Shown one piece after another: positions 20,609-29,227 of a DNA stretch of 32,756 bases; positions within the stretch are counted from its first letter, which is position 1; each line of letters starts with the position of its first letter. The notes under the pieces are model-generated. The model searched no databases, had not been told where the DNA came from, and worked only from the letters and a program-made list of their open reading frames with translations. This stretch comes from Rhodococcus maanshanensis NBRC 100610 (GTDB taxonomy: Bacteria > Actinomycetota > Actinomycetes > Mycobacteriales > Mycobacteriaceae): assembly GCF_001894865.1 (NCBI RefSeq), contig NZ_BCXA01000062.1:1-32756 (forward strand), read 5' to 3'. The translations under genes were made by a program, and so were the position numbers.

Positions 20609-20992
20609 CTAGGCCGTGTTCAGTGCCACGGCTTCGTGAATGAGCGACGTGAACGCCTCGTCGTCGATCGTGTCGCCCTCGTGGATGTCGATGGCGCGCC
20701 TGGTGTTTCCGTCGAGGCCGGTGTTGAACAGGCCTGACGGGTCGTCCAGCGAGGCGCCCTTGGCGAAGGTCACCTTGACGATCTTCTTGTATGTCTCACC
20801 GGTGCAGATCATTCCGGCGTGATACCACACCGGCACCCCTCGCCACTTCCAGTCCTCGACCACATCGGGGTCGGCCTTCTTGATGAGAGTTCGGATGTGA
20901 GCGAGCATCTCGCCCCGCCAGTCACCGAGCTCCTCGATCCTCGCATCTATCAGCTGAGACGGATTCTCCATGGTGTCAGTCGCTCTCTTCAT
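20609..20992 (-). CDS. DUF1801 (YdhG/YjbR-like) protein
   Basis: A 127-residue protein with the DUF1801 sequences D-A-R-I-E-E-L-G-D-W-R-G-E-M-L, V-E-D-W-K-W-R-G-V-P-V-W and T-Y-K-K-I-V-K-V-T-F-A-K-G-A-S-L-D-D-P, and the closing N-T-R-R-A-I-D-I-H-E-G-D. The family has no defined biochemical role. ATG at 20992 is preferred because close relatives begin with a similar Met-Lys-rich stretch; an alternative ATG at 20971 gives 120 residues. It lies 72 bases beyond the DUF3089 gene in the same direction and converges with the ICL/PEPM gene. Confidence 0.85.
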   Translation of the reverse strand: MKRATDTMENPSQLIDARIEELGDWRGEMLAHIRTLIKKADPDVVEDWKWRGVPVWYHAGMICTGETYKKIVKVTFAKGASLDDPSGLFNTGLDGNTRRAIDIHEGDTIDDEAFTSLIHEAVALNTA

Positions 20993-21063
20993 GGTTGTTG
21001 TCGCTCGCCGGTGACTCGAGTATCCACGCCGACCTTGGTGAGTGCATCGCGACGCGCAGCGCG

Positions 21064-22098
21064 TCAGCGTGCGTAGGCCGCGCTCTGGGCCCGGACGAGG
21101 TCGACCAGGTCCCGCTGCGCGAGGTTGATGTCTATTTGGTGCAGTCCCCAGTTCTCTCGCGGAATTGCGGGCAACAGGCCGGCGCCAGGGCCGTCGACCA
21201 TGAGCACATGCGGCCCGTCCCCTCCTGTGCATTGGGCTCGGAATTCGTCCACCTCCCGACCTGCGAGAATTCCGCGGATCGGGGAGTTGGTGTTGTCGCG
21301 CAGCGATCCCGGATTGGTGCACAGCACCTCGTACTCGGGGCCGGAGGGCAGGTTCGCTTGGGTGGACGTGCCGGGGGACTGGGGTGCCAGCCCGAAGGCG
21401 GTGTCGGGCGGCGGCGTCTTCGAGTACGCCGAGTATGCGATCACGCACCCGGTCTGCACCGGGCCGGTGCACGCCGGGACGAAGCTGAAGTCGCCCCCTA
21501 CCCGCTCACCCTTGCGGACCAGGACGTTCCCCCCGATCAAGAGCGCCGAAACCAGTTGTGACTGAATGGGTTTCCCGTCGATGCGATTGCGGATGAGGGC
21601 CCGCAGCATGAAGGTGCCCTGGGAGTGCCCGATGAGGACCACGCCACGCCCGTTGTTGTGGTGGGCGAGGTAGTCGTCCCAGGCGTGTTCGACGTCCTCG
21701 TATGCGAGATGGGATGCCGCACTGCGTTCCGGCCCCGTCCCGGTGAACAGTGTGCGCAGCGTGCTCTGCCGATAGACCGGAGCCCACACGTTGCAGTTCG
21801 CACCGAAGGGCGCCGCCTGCAGCCCGGCAACCGCGCGCAGTTCGGGCGAGGCGTCGAGGTTCGCATTCGAGGACTGCTGCAACGACACCGTGGGATACAC
21901 GTAGAAGCAGTCGACCGGCGCGCCGGATCGGCCGCCGCACGGGTCGTCGGCCTGACCGGGCCTGCACAGCCAGGTGGTCGACGACGCCGGGGGCGGTGCG
22001 GCCGAGACGTGCGGAGCCGCGATCGCGACGGCTCCGACGAGCACGAGCAGGGTGGTGCAGGCGCGGGCGAGCGGGCGGAACGGTCGGCGGCTCGGCAT
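21064..22098 (-). CDS. Secreted DUF3089 alpha/beta-hydrolase (lipase-like)
   Basis: A 344-residue protein with an N-terminal signal peptide (R-R-P-F-R-P-L-A-R, hydrophobic core, cleavage near V-S-A-A). The DUF3089 start sequence W-L-C-R-P-G-Q-A-D-D-P-C and V-D-C-F-Y-V-Y-P-T-V follow, then the nucleophile elbow G-H-S-Q-G. An ATG at 22098 and a GTG at 22104 are both possible; neither has a good ribosome site. Several Cys suggest disulfides outside the cell. It probably hydrolyses an ester or lipid. It begins 41 bases after the AAA ATPase gene in the same direction, so it may be the tail of the phospholipid operon. Confidence 0.85.
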   Translation of the reverse strand: MPSRRPFRPLARACTTLLVLVGAVAIAAPHVSAAPPPASSTTWLCRPGQADDPCGGRSGAPVDCFYVYPTVSLQQSSNANLDASPELRAVAGLQAAPFGANCNVWAPVYRQSTLRTLFTGTGPERSAASHLAYEDVEHAWDDYLAHHNNGRGVVLIGHSQGTFMLRALIRNRIDGKPIQSQLVSALLIGGNVLVRKGERVGGDFSFVPACTGPVQTGCVIAYSAYSKTPPPDTAFGLAPQSPGTSTQANLPSGPEYEVLCTNPGSLRDNTNSPIRGILAGREVDEFRAQCTGGDGPHVLMVDGPGAGLLPAIPRENWGLHQIDINLAQRDLVDLVRAQSAAYAR

Positions 22099-22138
22099 GC
22101 TCACGGATGCTAGTCCCGTGGCCGCCCGCCCGGTAGCC

Positions 22139-24343
22139 TCAGCGATTCTCGGCGTAGGCCGCGAGGTGCGCCACCTGCTCGGGGTCGAGCGACGGGCGGA
22201 CCGCCTTCCTCGCCGCGGCGACGTCGGCCGCCGTGACGTCCGCCGCGTCGACACTGCGGCGCATGGCGGCCAGCGCCGCCTCCCGCAGCAGCGCCGCGCA
22301 GTCCGCCGCCGAGTACCCGTCGAGATCCTCCGCCAGCGCGTCGAGGTCGACGTCCGCCTCGAGCGGGATCGACTTCCCTGCGGTCTGCAGAATCTGCTTG
22401 CGCGCCTCGGCGTCCGGCGGCGGCACGAAGACCAGCCGCTCGATCCGGCCGGGGCGCAGCAGCGCCGGGTCGATCAGATCCGGCCGGTTCGTCGCCGCGA
22501 GCACCACGACGTCGCGCAGCGGTTCGACGCCGTCGAGCTCGGTGAGCAGCGAGGCCACCACCCGGTCGGTGACCCCGGAGTCCGAGCTCTGCCCGCGGCG
22601 CGGCGCAAGGGCGTCCACCTCGTCGAGGAAGATCAGCGAGGGGGCCGAGTCCCGGGCCCGCTGGAACAGCTCGCGCACCGCCTTCTCCGACGCTCCCACC
22701 CACTTGTCCATCAGCTCGGCGCCCTTGACCGCGTGCACGCTGAGCTGGCCGGAGCTGGCGAGGGCACGGACCACAAAGGTCTTGCCGCAGCCGGGCGGGC
22801 CGTACAGCAGCACCCCGCGCGGCGGGTCCACCCCAAGGCGGGCAAAGGAATCCGGGTGCTGCAGCGGCCACAGCACCGCCTCGGTGAGGGCCTGCTTGGT
22901 CTCGACCATGTCCCCGACGTCCTCGAGGGTGACGCTGCCGATCGCCAGCTCCTCGGTCCCAGAACGCGACAGCGGGCGGATCACCTCGAGCGCGCCGACC
23001 AGGTCCTCCTGCAGCAGGTTCGGGTCCTCGCCGCTGCTGCTGGCCCGCGCCGCGGCCCGCAGCGCGGCCTCCCGGACCAGGGCGGCGAGGTCGGAGGCGA
23101 CGAAACCCGGTGCCCGCGCCGCGATCTCATCGAGCTTGAGGTCGGTGGTGGGGACCTTGCGCAGCATCAGCTCCAGCAGCGCCCTGCGGAGCCTGCCGTC
23201 GGGCAGCGCCACGGTGAGTTCGCGGTCGCACAGGTCCTGGCCGCGGACCCGGTCGTCGAGCGAATCGGGGTGTGCGGTGGTCGCGACGAACGCGACCCCA
23301 GGGGTGTCCACCGCGCGGCGCAGCTCGTCGAGGATCAGCGTGGAGACGGGTTCCGGCTCGGCGGGCAGCAGTGCGTCGATGTCGGTGATCAGCAGCACCC
23401 CACGCTCGTGCGGCTCCCCGCTCACGGCGCCGGTGAGGCGGGCCACCGCGTCCGACACCCGCTGCAGCCGGGTGGCCGAATCGAGTGCGCCGACACCCGG
23501 GCCGTCCAGCGCGACCACGGCGCGCTCGGCGAGCACCGCCCGCGCCAGGGTCGACTTGCCCACCCCGGCAGGCCCGGTGATGAGCACGCCGAGATGCGGG
23601 GAGGCCCCGAGCGTGTGCAGCAGCTCCGGCTCGTCCAACGCCAGCTTCAGCCACTCGCTGAGCTTGGCGGCCTGGGCGCCGACGCCGACCAGGTCGGCCA
23701 ACGGAACGGGTGCGGGCGCAGGCGCGGGGGCCGGTGCGGCCTGCGTCTCGACGGAGGGCGCCGCACCAACCCCGGGTGTGGCCACGCCGCTGCCCCAGGT
23801 GACCGCCGAATTGGGTTGCACGCTCACCGGTCCCGCGGGATCGACTGATGTCACGGTGAGCAGTTCCGAGGTCCAGGCGACACCGAAGGTGCGCGCCAGC
23901 GACTGCGTCGCGCCCGCGGTGCTGGTGCCGGGGCCGAGGTCGCGGGGGAGCAGTGAGACCGTGTCGCCGACGGTGAGCACCTTGCCGAGCAGGGCCTGCC
24001 GCAGCGTGGTGTCGGGGATCGACGCCGCCGCGAGCGCCGAACCGTTGACGGTGACGGACCTGGCGCCGTACACCGTCACGGGTGAGAGCACCACGCGCGC
24101 ATTCTCTTTGAGCCCGGCGTTGGAGAGGGTGACGTCGTCGAGCAGCGCGGTGCCCGTCGGCGTGGCCGTGGGTGCCAGCGCGACCACGGCTGCCGTGCGC
24201 CTGGCACCGATCACGGCGATGCCGTCCCACTCGCGCAGCCCCAGCGCGGCCAGCGCCTCGGGGTGCAGCCGCACCACGCCGCGGCGGGCGTCGGAGGCGG
24301 AGGTGTTCAACCGGGCGGTGAGCGCGAGTTCCGGAGAGTTCAC
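22139..24343 (-). CDS. CDC48/VCP-like AAA ATPase with degenerate first ATPase site
   Basis: A 734-residue protein beginning with GTG. Residues 1-170 form a CDC48-type N-domain (double-psi barrel style: L-H-P-E-A-L-A-A-L-G-L-R-E-W-D-G-I-A-V). A Pro/Ala linker with alternating P-A-P-A is at about 203-216. D1 has Walker A with K263 (G-P-A-G-V-G-K-S-T), but its Walker B is D321-I322-D323, lacking the catalytic Glu. D2 is intact: G-P-P-G-C-G-K521-T, F-L-D574-E575-V-D-A-L, and A-A-T-N-R-P-D-L-I-D-P-A-L-L-R-P-G-R. D2 should supply ATPase power for protein unfolding. The mycobacterial counterpart Rv0435c is also next to pssA and psd. Confidence 0.92.
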   Translation of the reverse strand: MNSPELALTARLNTSASDARRGVVRLHPEALAALGLREWDGIAVIGARRTAAVVALAPTATPTGTALLDDVTLSNAGLKENARVVLSPVTVYGARSVTVNGSALAAASIPDTTLRQALLGKVLTVGDTVSLLPRDLGPGTSTAGATQSLARTFGVAWTSELLTVTSVDPAGPVSVQPNSAVTWGSGVATPGVGAAPSVETQAAPAPAPAPAPVPLADLVGVGAQAAKLSEWLKLALDEPELLHTLGASPHLGVLITGPAGVGKSTLARAVLAERAVVALDGPGVGALDSATRLQRVSDAVARLTGAVSGEPHERGVLLITDIDALLPAEPEPVSTLILDELRRAVDTPGVAFVATTAHPDSLDDRVRGQDLCDRELTVALPDGRLRRALLELMLRKVPTTDLKLDEIAARAPGFVASDLAALVREAALRAAARASSSGEDPNLLQEDLVGALEVIRPLSRSGTEELAIGSVTLEDVGDMVETKQALTEAVLWPLQHPDSFARLGVDPPRGVLLYGPPGCGKTFVVRALASSGQLSVHAVKGAELMDKWVGASEKAVRELFQRARDSAPSLIFLDEVDALAPRRGQSSDSGVTDRVVASLLTELDGVEPLRDVVVLAATNRPDLIDPALLRPGRIERLVFVPPPDAEARKQILQTAGKSIPLEADVDLDALAEDLDGYSAADCAALLREAALAAMRRSVDAADVTAADVAAARKAVRPSLDPEQVAHLAAYAENR

Positions 24344-24388
24344 GTCGACCAGCCTAGTGCGAGGTGCGTCGACGACGCCGCCGCCGGA

Positions 24389-25264
24389 CTACCGGGGGCG
24401 GCGCAGTCCGAGGCGCGCGGCGGAGACCCGGCCGCGATCGCCCGTCGGTGCCCGCCGGATCGCCCGTCGCTCGGCCGGTTTGATGTCCCACACCTCGGGG
24501 CGCGCGGCGACCCAGCGCTTGGAGCGGACCGCGAACGGGATGTGCACGAGGTACGCGAAGACCAGCACGATCATCAGGACGAACGGGTAGGTGACCAGGG
24601 CGGCCGCGACCAGTGCGACGACCACCAGCAGTGCCGCGGCCATCCGCTTCGGCACGGCGAAGGTCTTCATCGCCAGGGTTGGCACCCGGCTGACGATCAA
24701 CGCGGCGGACAGAACGGTCCAGGTGGCGACCACGTAGAAGGACGACCACCAGCCGTCGCCCCACTGGATGTATGCCGCGAGCGGGGTCAACGCGATCAGC
24801 GCGCCCGCCGGGGCGGGCACACCGACGAAGAACTCGCTCGTGTACGCGGGCGCCGAGTCGTCGTCGAGCAGGGTGTTGAAGCGGGCCAGCCGCAGCACGA
24901 TGCTCACCGCGTAGACGAGCGCGATGATCCAGCCCGCGCTGCCGCCGTCGAGCAGCGTCACGTACAGCACAAGGGCAGGGGCGACGCCGAACGAGATGGC
25001 GTCGGACAGCGAGTCGAGCTCGGCGCCGATCTTGCTGGTGGCGTCGAGCAGTCGGGCGATCCGGCCGTCCAGCGAGTCGAGCACCGCGGCCGCACCGATC
25101 ATCGCGAGCGCGATGCCGAGCTTGCCGTCGAGGGCGAACTTGACCGCGGACAGGCCGCCGCACAGCGCCAGGATGGTGATGGTGCTCGGCAGCAGGAACA
25201 GCCCGGACGCCGCCGTCCTCCTGGCCGTCACCGCCGCGGCGACGGTGCGCTTCGGCGTGTTCAC
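24389..25264 (-). CDS. pssA: CDP-diacylglycerol-serine O-phosphatidyltransferase
   Basis: A 291-residue membrane enzyme that makes phosphatidylserine from CDP-diacylglycerol and serine. The CDP-alcohol phosphotransferase motif is complete: D-S-L-D-G-R-I-A-R then G-A-E-L-D-S-L-S-D (residues about 62-91), supplying the four metal-binding Asp. About eight hydrophobic helices follow, then a basic tail. The GTG start overlaps the psd stop by four bases (GTGA), coupling synthesis of both enzymes of phosphatidylethanolamine formation. The AAA ATPase gene starts 45 bases after its stop. Confidence 0.94.
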   Translation of the reverse strand: MNTPKRTVAAAVTARRTAASGLFLLPSTITILALCGGLSAVKFALDGKLGIALAMIGAAAVLDSLDGRIARLLDATSKIGAELDSLSDAISFGVAPALVLYVTLLDGGSAGWIIALVYAVSIVLRLARFNTLLDDDSAPAYTSEFFVGVPAPAGALIALTPLAAYIQWGDGWWSSFYVVATWTVLSAALIVSRVPTLAMKTFAVPKRMAAALLVVVALVAAALVTYPFVLMIVLVFAYLVHIPFAVRSKRWVAARPEVWDIKPAERRAIRRAPTGDRGRVSAARLGLRRPR

Positions 25265-25974
25265 GGGAGCTGGGCGAGGACGGTTTCGGCGCCGATGGCG
25301 CGCTGGCCCCGCTCCACCATCAATGTGGTGCCCTGGGGGAAGTAGGTGTCCACCCTGGACCCGAATCGGATCAGTCCGTACGTGTCGCCGATCGGGAGCC
25401 GGTCGCCGACGTTGGCGTCGCACACGATGCGCCGGGCCAGCAGTCCGGCGATCTGCACCACCGCGATCTCGTGACCGGCCTCGGTGCGCAGCAGCATCGA
25501 GTTGCGCTCGTTGGCGTCGCTGGCCTCGGCGAGATCGGCGGAGAGGAACTTGCCCGGCTTGTGGACCACGGCCAGCACCTCGCCCGCGACGGGGCTGCGC
25601 TGCACGTGCACGTCCAGCACGGACAGGAAGATGCTCACCCGGGGGACGGGGGCGTCGCCCATGTTCAGCTCGGCGGGCGGGACCGCGGTGTCGACGAGGG
25701 CGACCTCGCCGTCGGCGGGGGAGACCACGACGTTCGCGCGGTTCGGCGGCACCCGGTGCGGGTGGCGGAAGAAGGCGGCGCTGGCGCCAGCCGCCGCGAG
25801 ACCGGCGCGGCGGACCCACTTGCGGTTGCGTCCGAGCAGCGCGACCGCAAGCGGCGCCGCGACGAACGGGATCCCGGCCGGATGCAGCGGCGGAACCGTG
25901 TTGCGGACCAGTTCCGCGACGTGCGCGATACCGGTGGTTTGCGGGGTGCCAATCGGGATGGGGCGGCGGGCCAC
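25261..25974 (-). CDS. psd: Phosphatidylserine decarboxylase proenzyme
   Basis: A 237-residue protein that decarboxylates phosphatidylserine to phosphatidylethanolamine. The self-cleavage site is R-F-G-S206-R-V-D: cleavage before Ser206 would create the pyruvoyl cofactor and a short alpha chain of about 32 residues. Family sequences F-F-R-H-P-H-R, S-P-A-D-G-E-V and [11 protein letters not shown] are present. GTG at 25974 has an AGGAG site eight bases upstream. It heads the psd-pssA-ATPase set and is membrane-associated through a short hydrophobic N-terminal region. Confidence 0.94.
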   Translation of the reverse strand: MARRPIPIGTPQTTGIAHVAELVRNTVPPLHPAGIPFVAAPLAVALLGRNRKWVRRAGLAAAGASAAFFRHPHRVPPNRANVVVSPADGEVALVDTAVPPAELNMGDAPVPRVSIFLSVLDVHVQRSPVAGEVLAVVHKPGKFLSADLAEASDANERNSMLLRTEAGHEIAVVQIAGLLARRIVCDANVGDRLPIGDTYGLIRFGSRVDTYFPQGTTLMVERGQRAIGAETVLAQLP

Positions 25975-26129
25975 GGGCTCCTCTTACTGTTTCGTCTTGC
26001 TGTCCGGCGAAAACGTGCGCCCTGGCGGCTTCGAGGCCGGGTGCGGGCACCCACAGGCTAGCCGAGACGGGCCCGGGAGGGGGACTCGGCCGCCGCTGAG
26101 CTGGGTGAACGGGGCGGCGGCCGGATGCC

Positions 26130-26591
26130 TCACCCGGTCGGGGAGAGCCGTTCCCGCAGCCGGGCGATGCCGCCGCGGATGGTCGCGCCGTAGCCGTCGT
26201 CCGACAGCGTGGAGACGCGCGCCTCCGCGAGCTCGAGGTGGGCCCGCGCCCGGTCGTCCTCGCCCAGCTTGGCGTAGTCGGCGGCGAGGTTCAGGTGCAG
26301 CGACGGGTAGAAGCCCGCCACCTGCAGCGACGAGTGGTGGCGTTGGGCGCGCTCGTCGGTGAGGGAGTCCGCCGCGCGCAGCGCGCGCAGGTCCCAGTCG
26401 AGCTCGTCCGCCGGTTCGTCCTGGACGTCGGCCATGTAGTGGGCGAGCGTGACGGCATGCAGCGGGTCCCCGTCGGGTCCGATCCGATCCCACAACGTCG
26501 CGAACGCCGCGCGGGCTCCCGCCCGGTCGCCCCCGTTCGCCAGTTCCTGCGCCGCCATGATGCCGGTCATGATCGGGTCCGCTTCGCTCAT
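26130..26591 (-). CDS. TPR-like hypothetical protein
   Basis: A 153-residue, almost entirely helical protein, with repeats resembling tetratricopeptide units: D-R-A-G-A-R-A-A-F-A-T-L-W near residue 25, then L-N-L-A-A-D-Y-A-K-L-G-E-D-D-R-A-R-A-H-L-E-L-A-E-A near 105. There is no signal peptide or catalytic motif. The ATG at 26591 has GGAAGG seven bases upstream; the open frame beginning earlier is not preferred. It lies 58 bases after the response-regulator gene in the same direction and may share its transcript. Similar small proteins are widespread in actinobacteria without known function. Confidence 0.75.
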   Translation of the reverse strand: MSEADPIMTGIMAAQELANGGDRAGARAAFATLWDRIGPDGDPLHAVTLAHYMADVQDEPADELDWDLRALRAADSLTDERAQRHHSSLQVAGFYPSLHLNLAADYAKLGEDDRARAHLELAEARVSTLSDDGYGATIRGGIARLRERLSPTG

Positions 26592-26649
26592 CGTCTGCCT
26601 TCCGTCGGGTGGGGGATCGACCGTAGGCCGGGCCACCGACAGTGGGCCG

Positions 26650-27276
26650 TCAGCGAATTCCGTCGCGGCGCAACGCGACCGACACCGCCGCCGCCCTGGT
26701 GTCCACCCCGAGCTTGGCGTAGATGTGCGCGAGATGAGTCTTGACGGTGGCCTCGCTGATGAACAGGCGCTTGCCGAGTTCCTTGTTCGTCAGGCCCTCC
26801 GCGAGCAGCGTGAGCAGTTCGGCCTCGCGCGCGGTGAGGGCCTCGTCGGGACGCCGCATCTGCTGCAGCAAGCGCGATGCCACCGGCGGCGACAGCACGC
26901 TCTGGCCCGCGACCGCCCCTCGGATGGCGGCGAAGATCTCCTGCGGCGCCGAATCCTTGAGCAGGTAACCGATGGCGCCGGCATCGATGGCCCTGACCAC
27001 GTCGGCGTCGGTGTCGTAGGTGGTGAACACCAGGACCGGCAGCGCAGGGCAGGCCGCGCGGATCCGGCGGATCGCCTCGACACCGTCGATGCCTGCGCCG
27101 AGCGCCAGGTCCATCATCACCAGCCGCGGCGCGAGCTCCGCGGCCATGTCGACGGCCTGCTCGCCGGTGTCGGCCTCGCCGATCACCTCGATGTCGGGCT
27201 GGGAGTCCAGCAGGGCCCGCAGGCCGGCCCGCACCACCAGGTGGTCGTCGACCAGCATCACGGTCGTCGCGGTCAT
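26650..27276 (-). CDS. NarL/LuxR-type response regulator (SenR-like)
   Basis: A 208-residue protein: receiver domain (residues 1-120) with D-D-H near residues 10-12, phosphoacceptor D56 in V-M-M-D-L, T/Y switch residues and K-D-S-A; then a LuxR helix-turn-helix (L-T-A-R-E-A-E-L-L-T-L-L-A-E-G-L-T-N-K-E-L, then S-E-A-T-V-K-T-H-L-A-H-I-Y-A-K-L). The ATG overlaps the kinase stop by four bases, so the two form a cognate pair. Because the divergent neighbour encodes an HbpS-like protein, SenR of the Streptomyces heme/redox system is the closest functional model; this is inference. Confidence 0.92.
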   Translation of the reverse strand: MTATTVMLVDDHLVVRAGLRALLDSQPDIEVIGEADTGEQAVDMAAELAPRLVMMDLALGAGIDGVEAIRRIRAACPALPVLVFTTYDTDADVVRAIDAGAIGYLLKDSAPQEIFAAIRGAVAGQSVLSPPVASRLLQQMRRPDEALTAREAELLTLLAEGLTNKELGKRLFISEATVKTHLAHIYAKLGVDTRAAAVSVALRRDGIR

Positions 27277-28463
27277 CGCTCGCCTCCGTACGGGATCTGG
27301 GCGGCGATGACGGTGCCCTCGCCGGGAGCGCTCTCCACGGTGAGGGTGCCGCCGAGCGCCTGCACCCGCTGCCGCATCGCGCGCAGGCCGAACCCGCCAG
27401 CGGGGGAATGGTCGCCGACGGCGTCGGCCGCGAAGCCGCGCCCGTCGTCGAACACATCGAGAGCGACGGCACCGGGAAGGTAGGTCAGGGTCACCCCAAG
27501 AGTCTGCGCCTCCGCGTGCCTGGCCACGTTCGACACCGCGCTCTGGGTGATCCGCAGCAGCGCGTGCCCGACCTCGGCGGGCAGCGGGACCGCCGTCCCG
27601 ATCACCTGCAGCCGTGCCGCGGGGAAGTGGCCGCGCGCGGCGCTGAGCAGGGCCGCGTCCAGGCTCTGCGTCTCGAGATTGGGGGAGGCCAGGTAGTGCA
27701 CCAGGTTCCTGGTCTCGGCGAGGTTCTCGCGCAGCGACGCGGTCGCGGTCCGCACCTCCTCGCGCGCGGGTGAGTGCGGCTGGTCCCAGGCCAGGTCCGC
27801 CGCCTCGAGGTGCAGCAGGCTGCTGGTCAGGCCCTGCGTGACCGTGTCGTGGATCTCGCGGGCGAGCCGCTCGCGTTCGGACAGCACGCCCGCCGCGCGT
27901 TCGGTCTCGGCGAGCCGCGAGTTCGCCTCGGCGACCTGTTCGAGCAGCCGGAGGCGTTCCCTGCTGTCCCGTTCGATCTGGCCGTACGCGATCACCACCA
28001 GCGCGCCGGTGCAGATCGGGCCGATGAGCACGGCCCATTCGGTGCGGCCGCTGAAGTTGAAGAAGGCGAGGCTGGTGACCACGGCGAGCGCCGCGACGAT
28101 CAGGTACGCCGTCCTGTTCGAGAACGCGCGGGTGCAGAGGAAGAACATCGGGAACGCGCACCACGCGAAGCTCGGCGCCAGCCACACCAGCACCGCCCAG
28201 GTGGTCAGTACCGGCCACACCCACGGCTGCCAGGCGGCGGCCCGGCGGGACAGCAGCACGGTCACGGCGTAGAGCGCGGCCAGCGCGACGATGAGGGCGG
28301 CGACGATGACGAACCTGCCGCTGACGCCGTGGTAGGTCAGGTACCGGGCGGTCGAGGTCGCCAGCAGCACGTAGAACGAGACGTGGATCGCGACATCGAG
28401 CGGTCCGCGGGAGTCCCGGTCGGCCGGGATCTGATCGCGACGGGCGCTGACTGGACTGGACAT
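27273..28463 (-). CDS. NarL-type sensor histidine kinase (SenS-like)
   Basis: A 396-residue protein with five to six N-terminal membrane helices (residues about 25-175), a coiled-coil linker (S-R-E-R-L-R-L-L-E-Q-V-A-E-A-N), and a HisKA_3 domain with phosphoacceptor H205 in R-E-I-H-D-T-V-T-Q-G. The HATPase_c end carries N-V-A-R-H-A (N box), D-V-F-D-D-G-R-G-F (G1) and G-F-G-L-R-A-M-R-Q-R-V (G2). There is no large extracytoplasmic sensor, which fits a kinase that relies on a separate extracellular partner such as the HbpS-like lipoprotein encoded divergently. Start ATG at 28463; longer frames upstream are unlikely. Confidence 0.92.
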   Translation of the reverse strand: MSSPVSARRDQIPADRDSRGPLDVAIHVSFYVLLATSTARYLTYHGVSGRFVIVAALIVALAALYAVTVLLSRRAAAWQPWVWPVLTTWAVLVWLAPSFAWCAFPMFFLCTRAFSNRTAYLIVAALAVVTSLAFFNFSGRTEWAVLIGPICTGALVVIAYGQIERDSRERLRLLEQVAEANSRLAETERAAGVLSERERLAREIHDTVTQGLTSSLLHLEAADLAWDQPHSPAREEVRTATASLRENLAETRNLVHYLASPNLETQSLDAALLSAARGHFPAARLQVIGTAVPLPAEVGHALLRITQSAVSNVARHAEAQTLGVTLTYLPGAVALDVFDDGRGFAADAVGDHSPAGGFGLRAMRQRVQALGGTLTVESAPGEGTVIAAQIPYGGER

Positions 28464-28536
28464 CGGCTCGATCCTACGGAGGGGGCGCCGCCGCCGGATC
28501 GGCCATTCGGATGATCTCCTCGCCCCCTGACGGCTG

Positions 28537-28561
28537 ATCGGGAGGCAGACGTCGGCCCGAT
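28537..28561. promoter_or_regulatory. Inverted repeat between sensor kinase and HbpS-like gene
   Basis: ATCGGG (28537-28542) and CCCGAT (28556-28561) form a 6-bp inverted repeat with a 13-base spacer in the 162-base divergent intergenic region. It is a possible regulator site, but short enough to be chance. Confidence 0.25.
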
Positions 28562-28625
28562 GCGGGTGGGTGGGTCCGGCGGCGAGGCTGGAATCCATCA
28601 GCCCCATTACCGAAAGGCCCACCCG

Positions 28626-29225
28626 ATGAACCTCTCCCGCCGCCTGCCCAAGACCCTCGCCGTCACCGTCCCGCTGGCCGCGATCCTCGCCACCGCCGCG
28701 TGCGGCAGCGGGATCGACGACAAGGAGGCGTCGGCGACCCCGATCGCCACCACCGCAGCGGCCGCGGCCGCTGCGAAGGCCCCCGGCGACCAGGCAGCGA
28801 AGGGCACGGCGACCGCGAACCGGTTGACCGTCGGGGCCGCGGGCACGGCCGCGCAGGCCGCGCTCGCGAAGTGCCAGGCCGACGGGCTCGGCTTCGTCAC
28901 GGTGGCCGTGGTCGACCGCAACGGCAACGTGCAGGCGATGCTGCGCGGCGACAACGCGGCCCAGCACACCGTCGAGGCGGCTCGCCAGAAGGGCTACACG
29001 GCAGCGGCTTTCGGCGCCAACACCAGCGATCTGGCCGGTCGCGCCAAGGGTGACGGTGCCACCGTCGCGGACATCGACGGCACCCTGTTCCTGCCGGGCG
29101 GCGTCAGCGTGAAGGCGGGCAACGCGTCCATCGCGGGCATCGGTGTCGGCGGCGCCCCGGACGGCATGGCCGATCAGGCCTGCGCCGCGGCCGGGCTCGA
29201 GGCCATCGCCGGATCGCTGCGGTAG
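28626..29225 (+). CDS. GlcG/HbpS-like heme-binding family lipoprotein
   Basis: A 199-residue protein with a lipoprotein-like signal (C26 in A-T-A-A-C; Thr at -3 is slightly unusual), an Ala-rich linker, and a GlcG/HbpS (PF03928-type) domain from about residue 62: A-A-L-A-K-C-Q-A-D-G-L-G-F-V-T-V-A-V-V-D-R-N-G-N-V-Q-A-M-L-R-G-D, A-A-R-Q-K-G-Y-T-A-A-A-F, and L-P-G-G-V-S-V-K. HbpS of Streptomyces is an extracellular heme-binding octamer that controls the kinase SenS. Here the gene is divergent from a SenS/SenR-like pair, supporting the same role. It is coupled (two-base gap) to an ankyrin lipoprotein gene. Confidence 0.85.
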   Translation: MNLSRRLPKTLAVTVPLAAILATAACGSGIDDKEASATPIATTAAAAAAAKAPGDQAAKGTATANRLTVGAAGTAAQAALAKCQADGLGFVTVAVVDRNGNVQAMLRGDNAAQHTVEAARQKGYTAAAFGANTSDLAGRAKGDGATVADIDGTLFLPGGVSVKAGNASIAGIGVGGAPDGMADQACAAAGLEAIAGSLR

Positions 29226-29227
29226 CG

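Noticed and set aside
20971-21472. N-terminal extension of the DUF1801 frame
   Set aside because: The extension is antisense- or frame-shadow-like over the DUF3089 gene; family homology starts near 20992.
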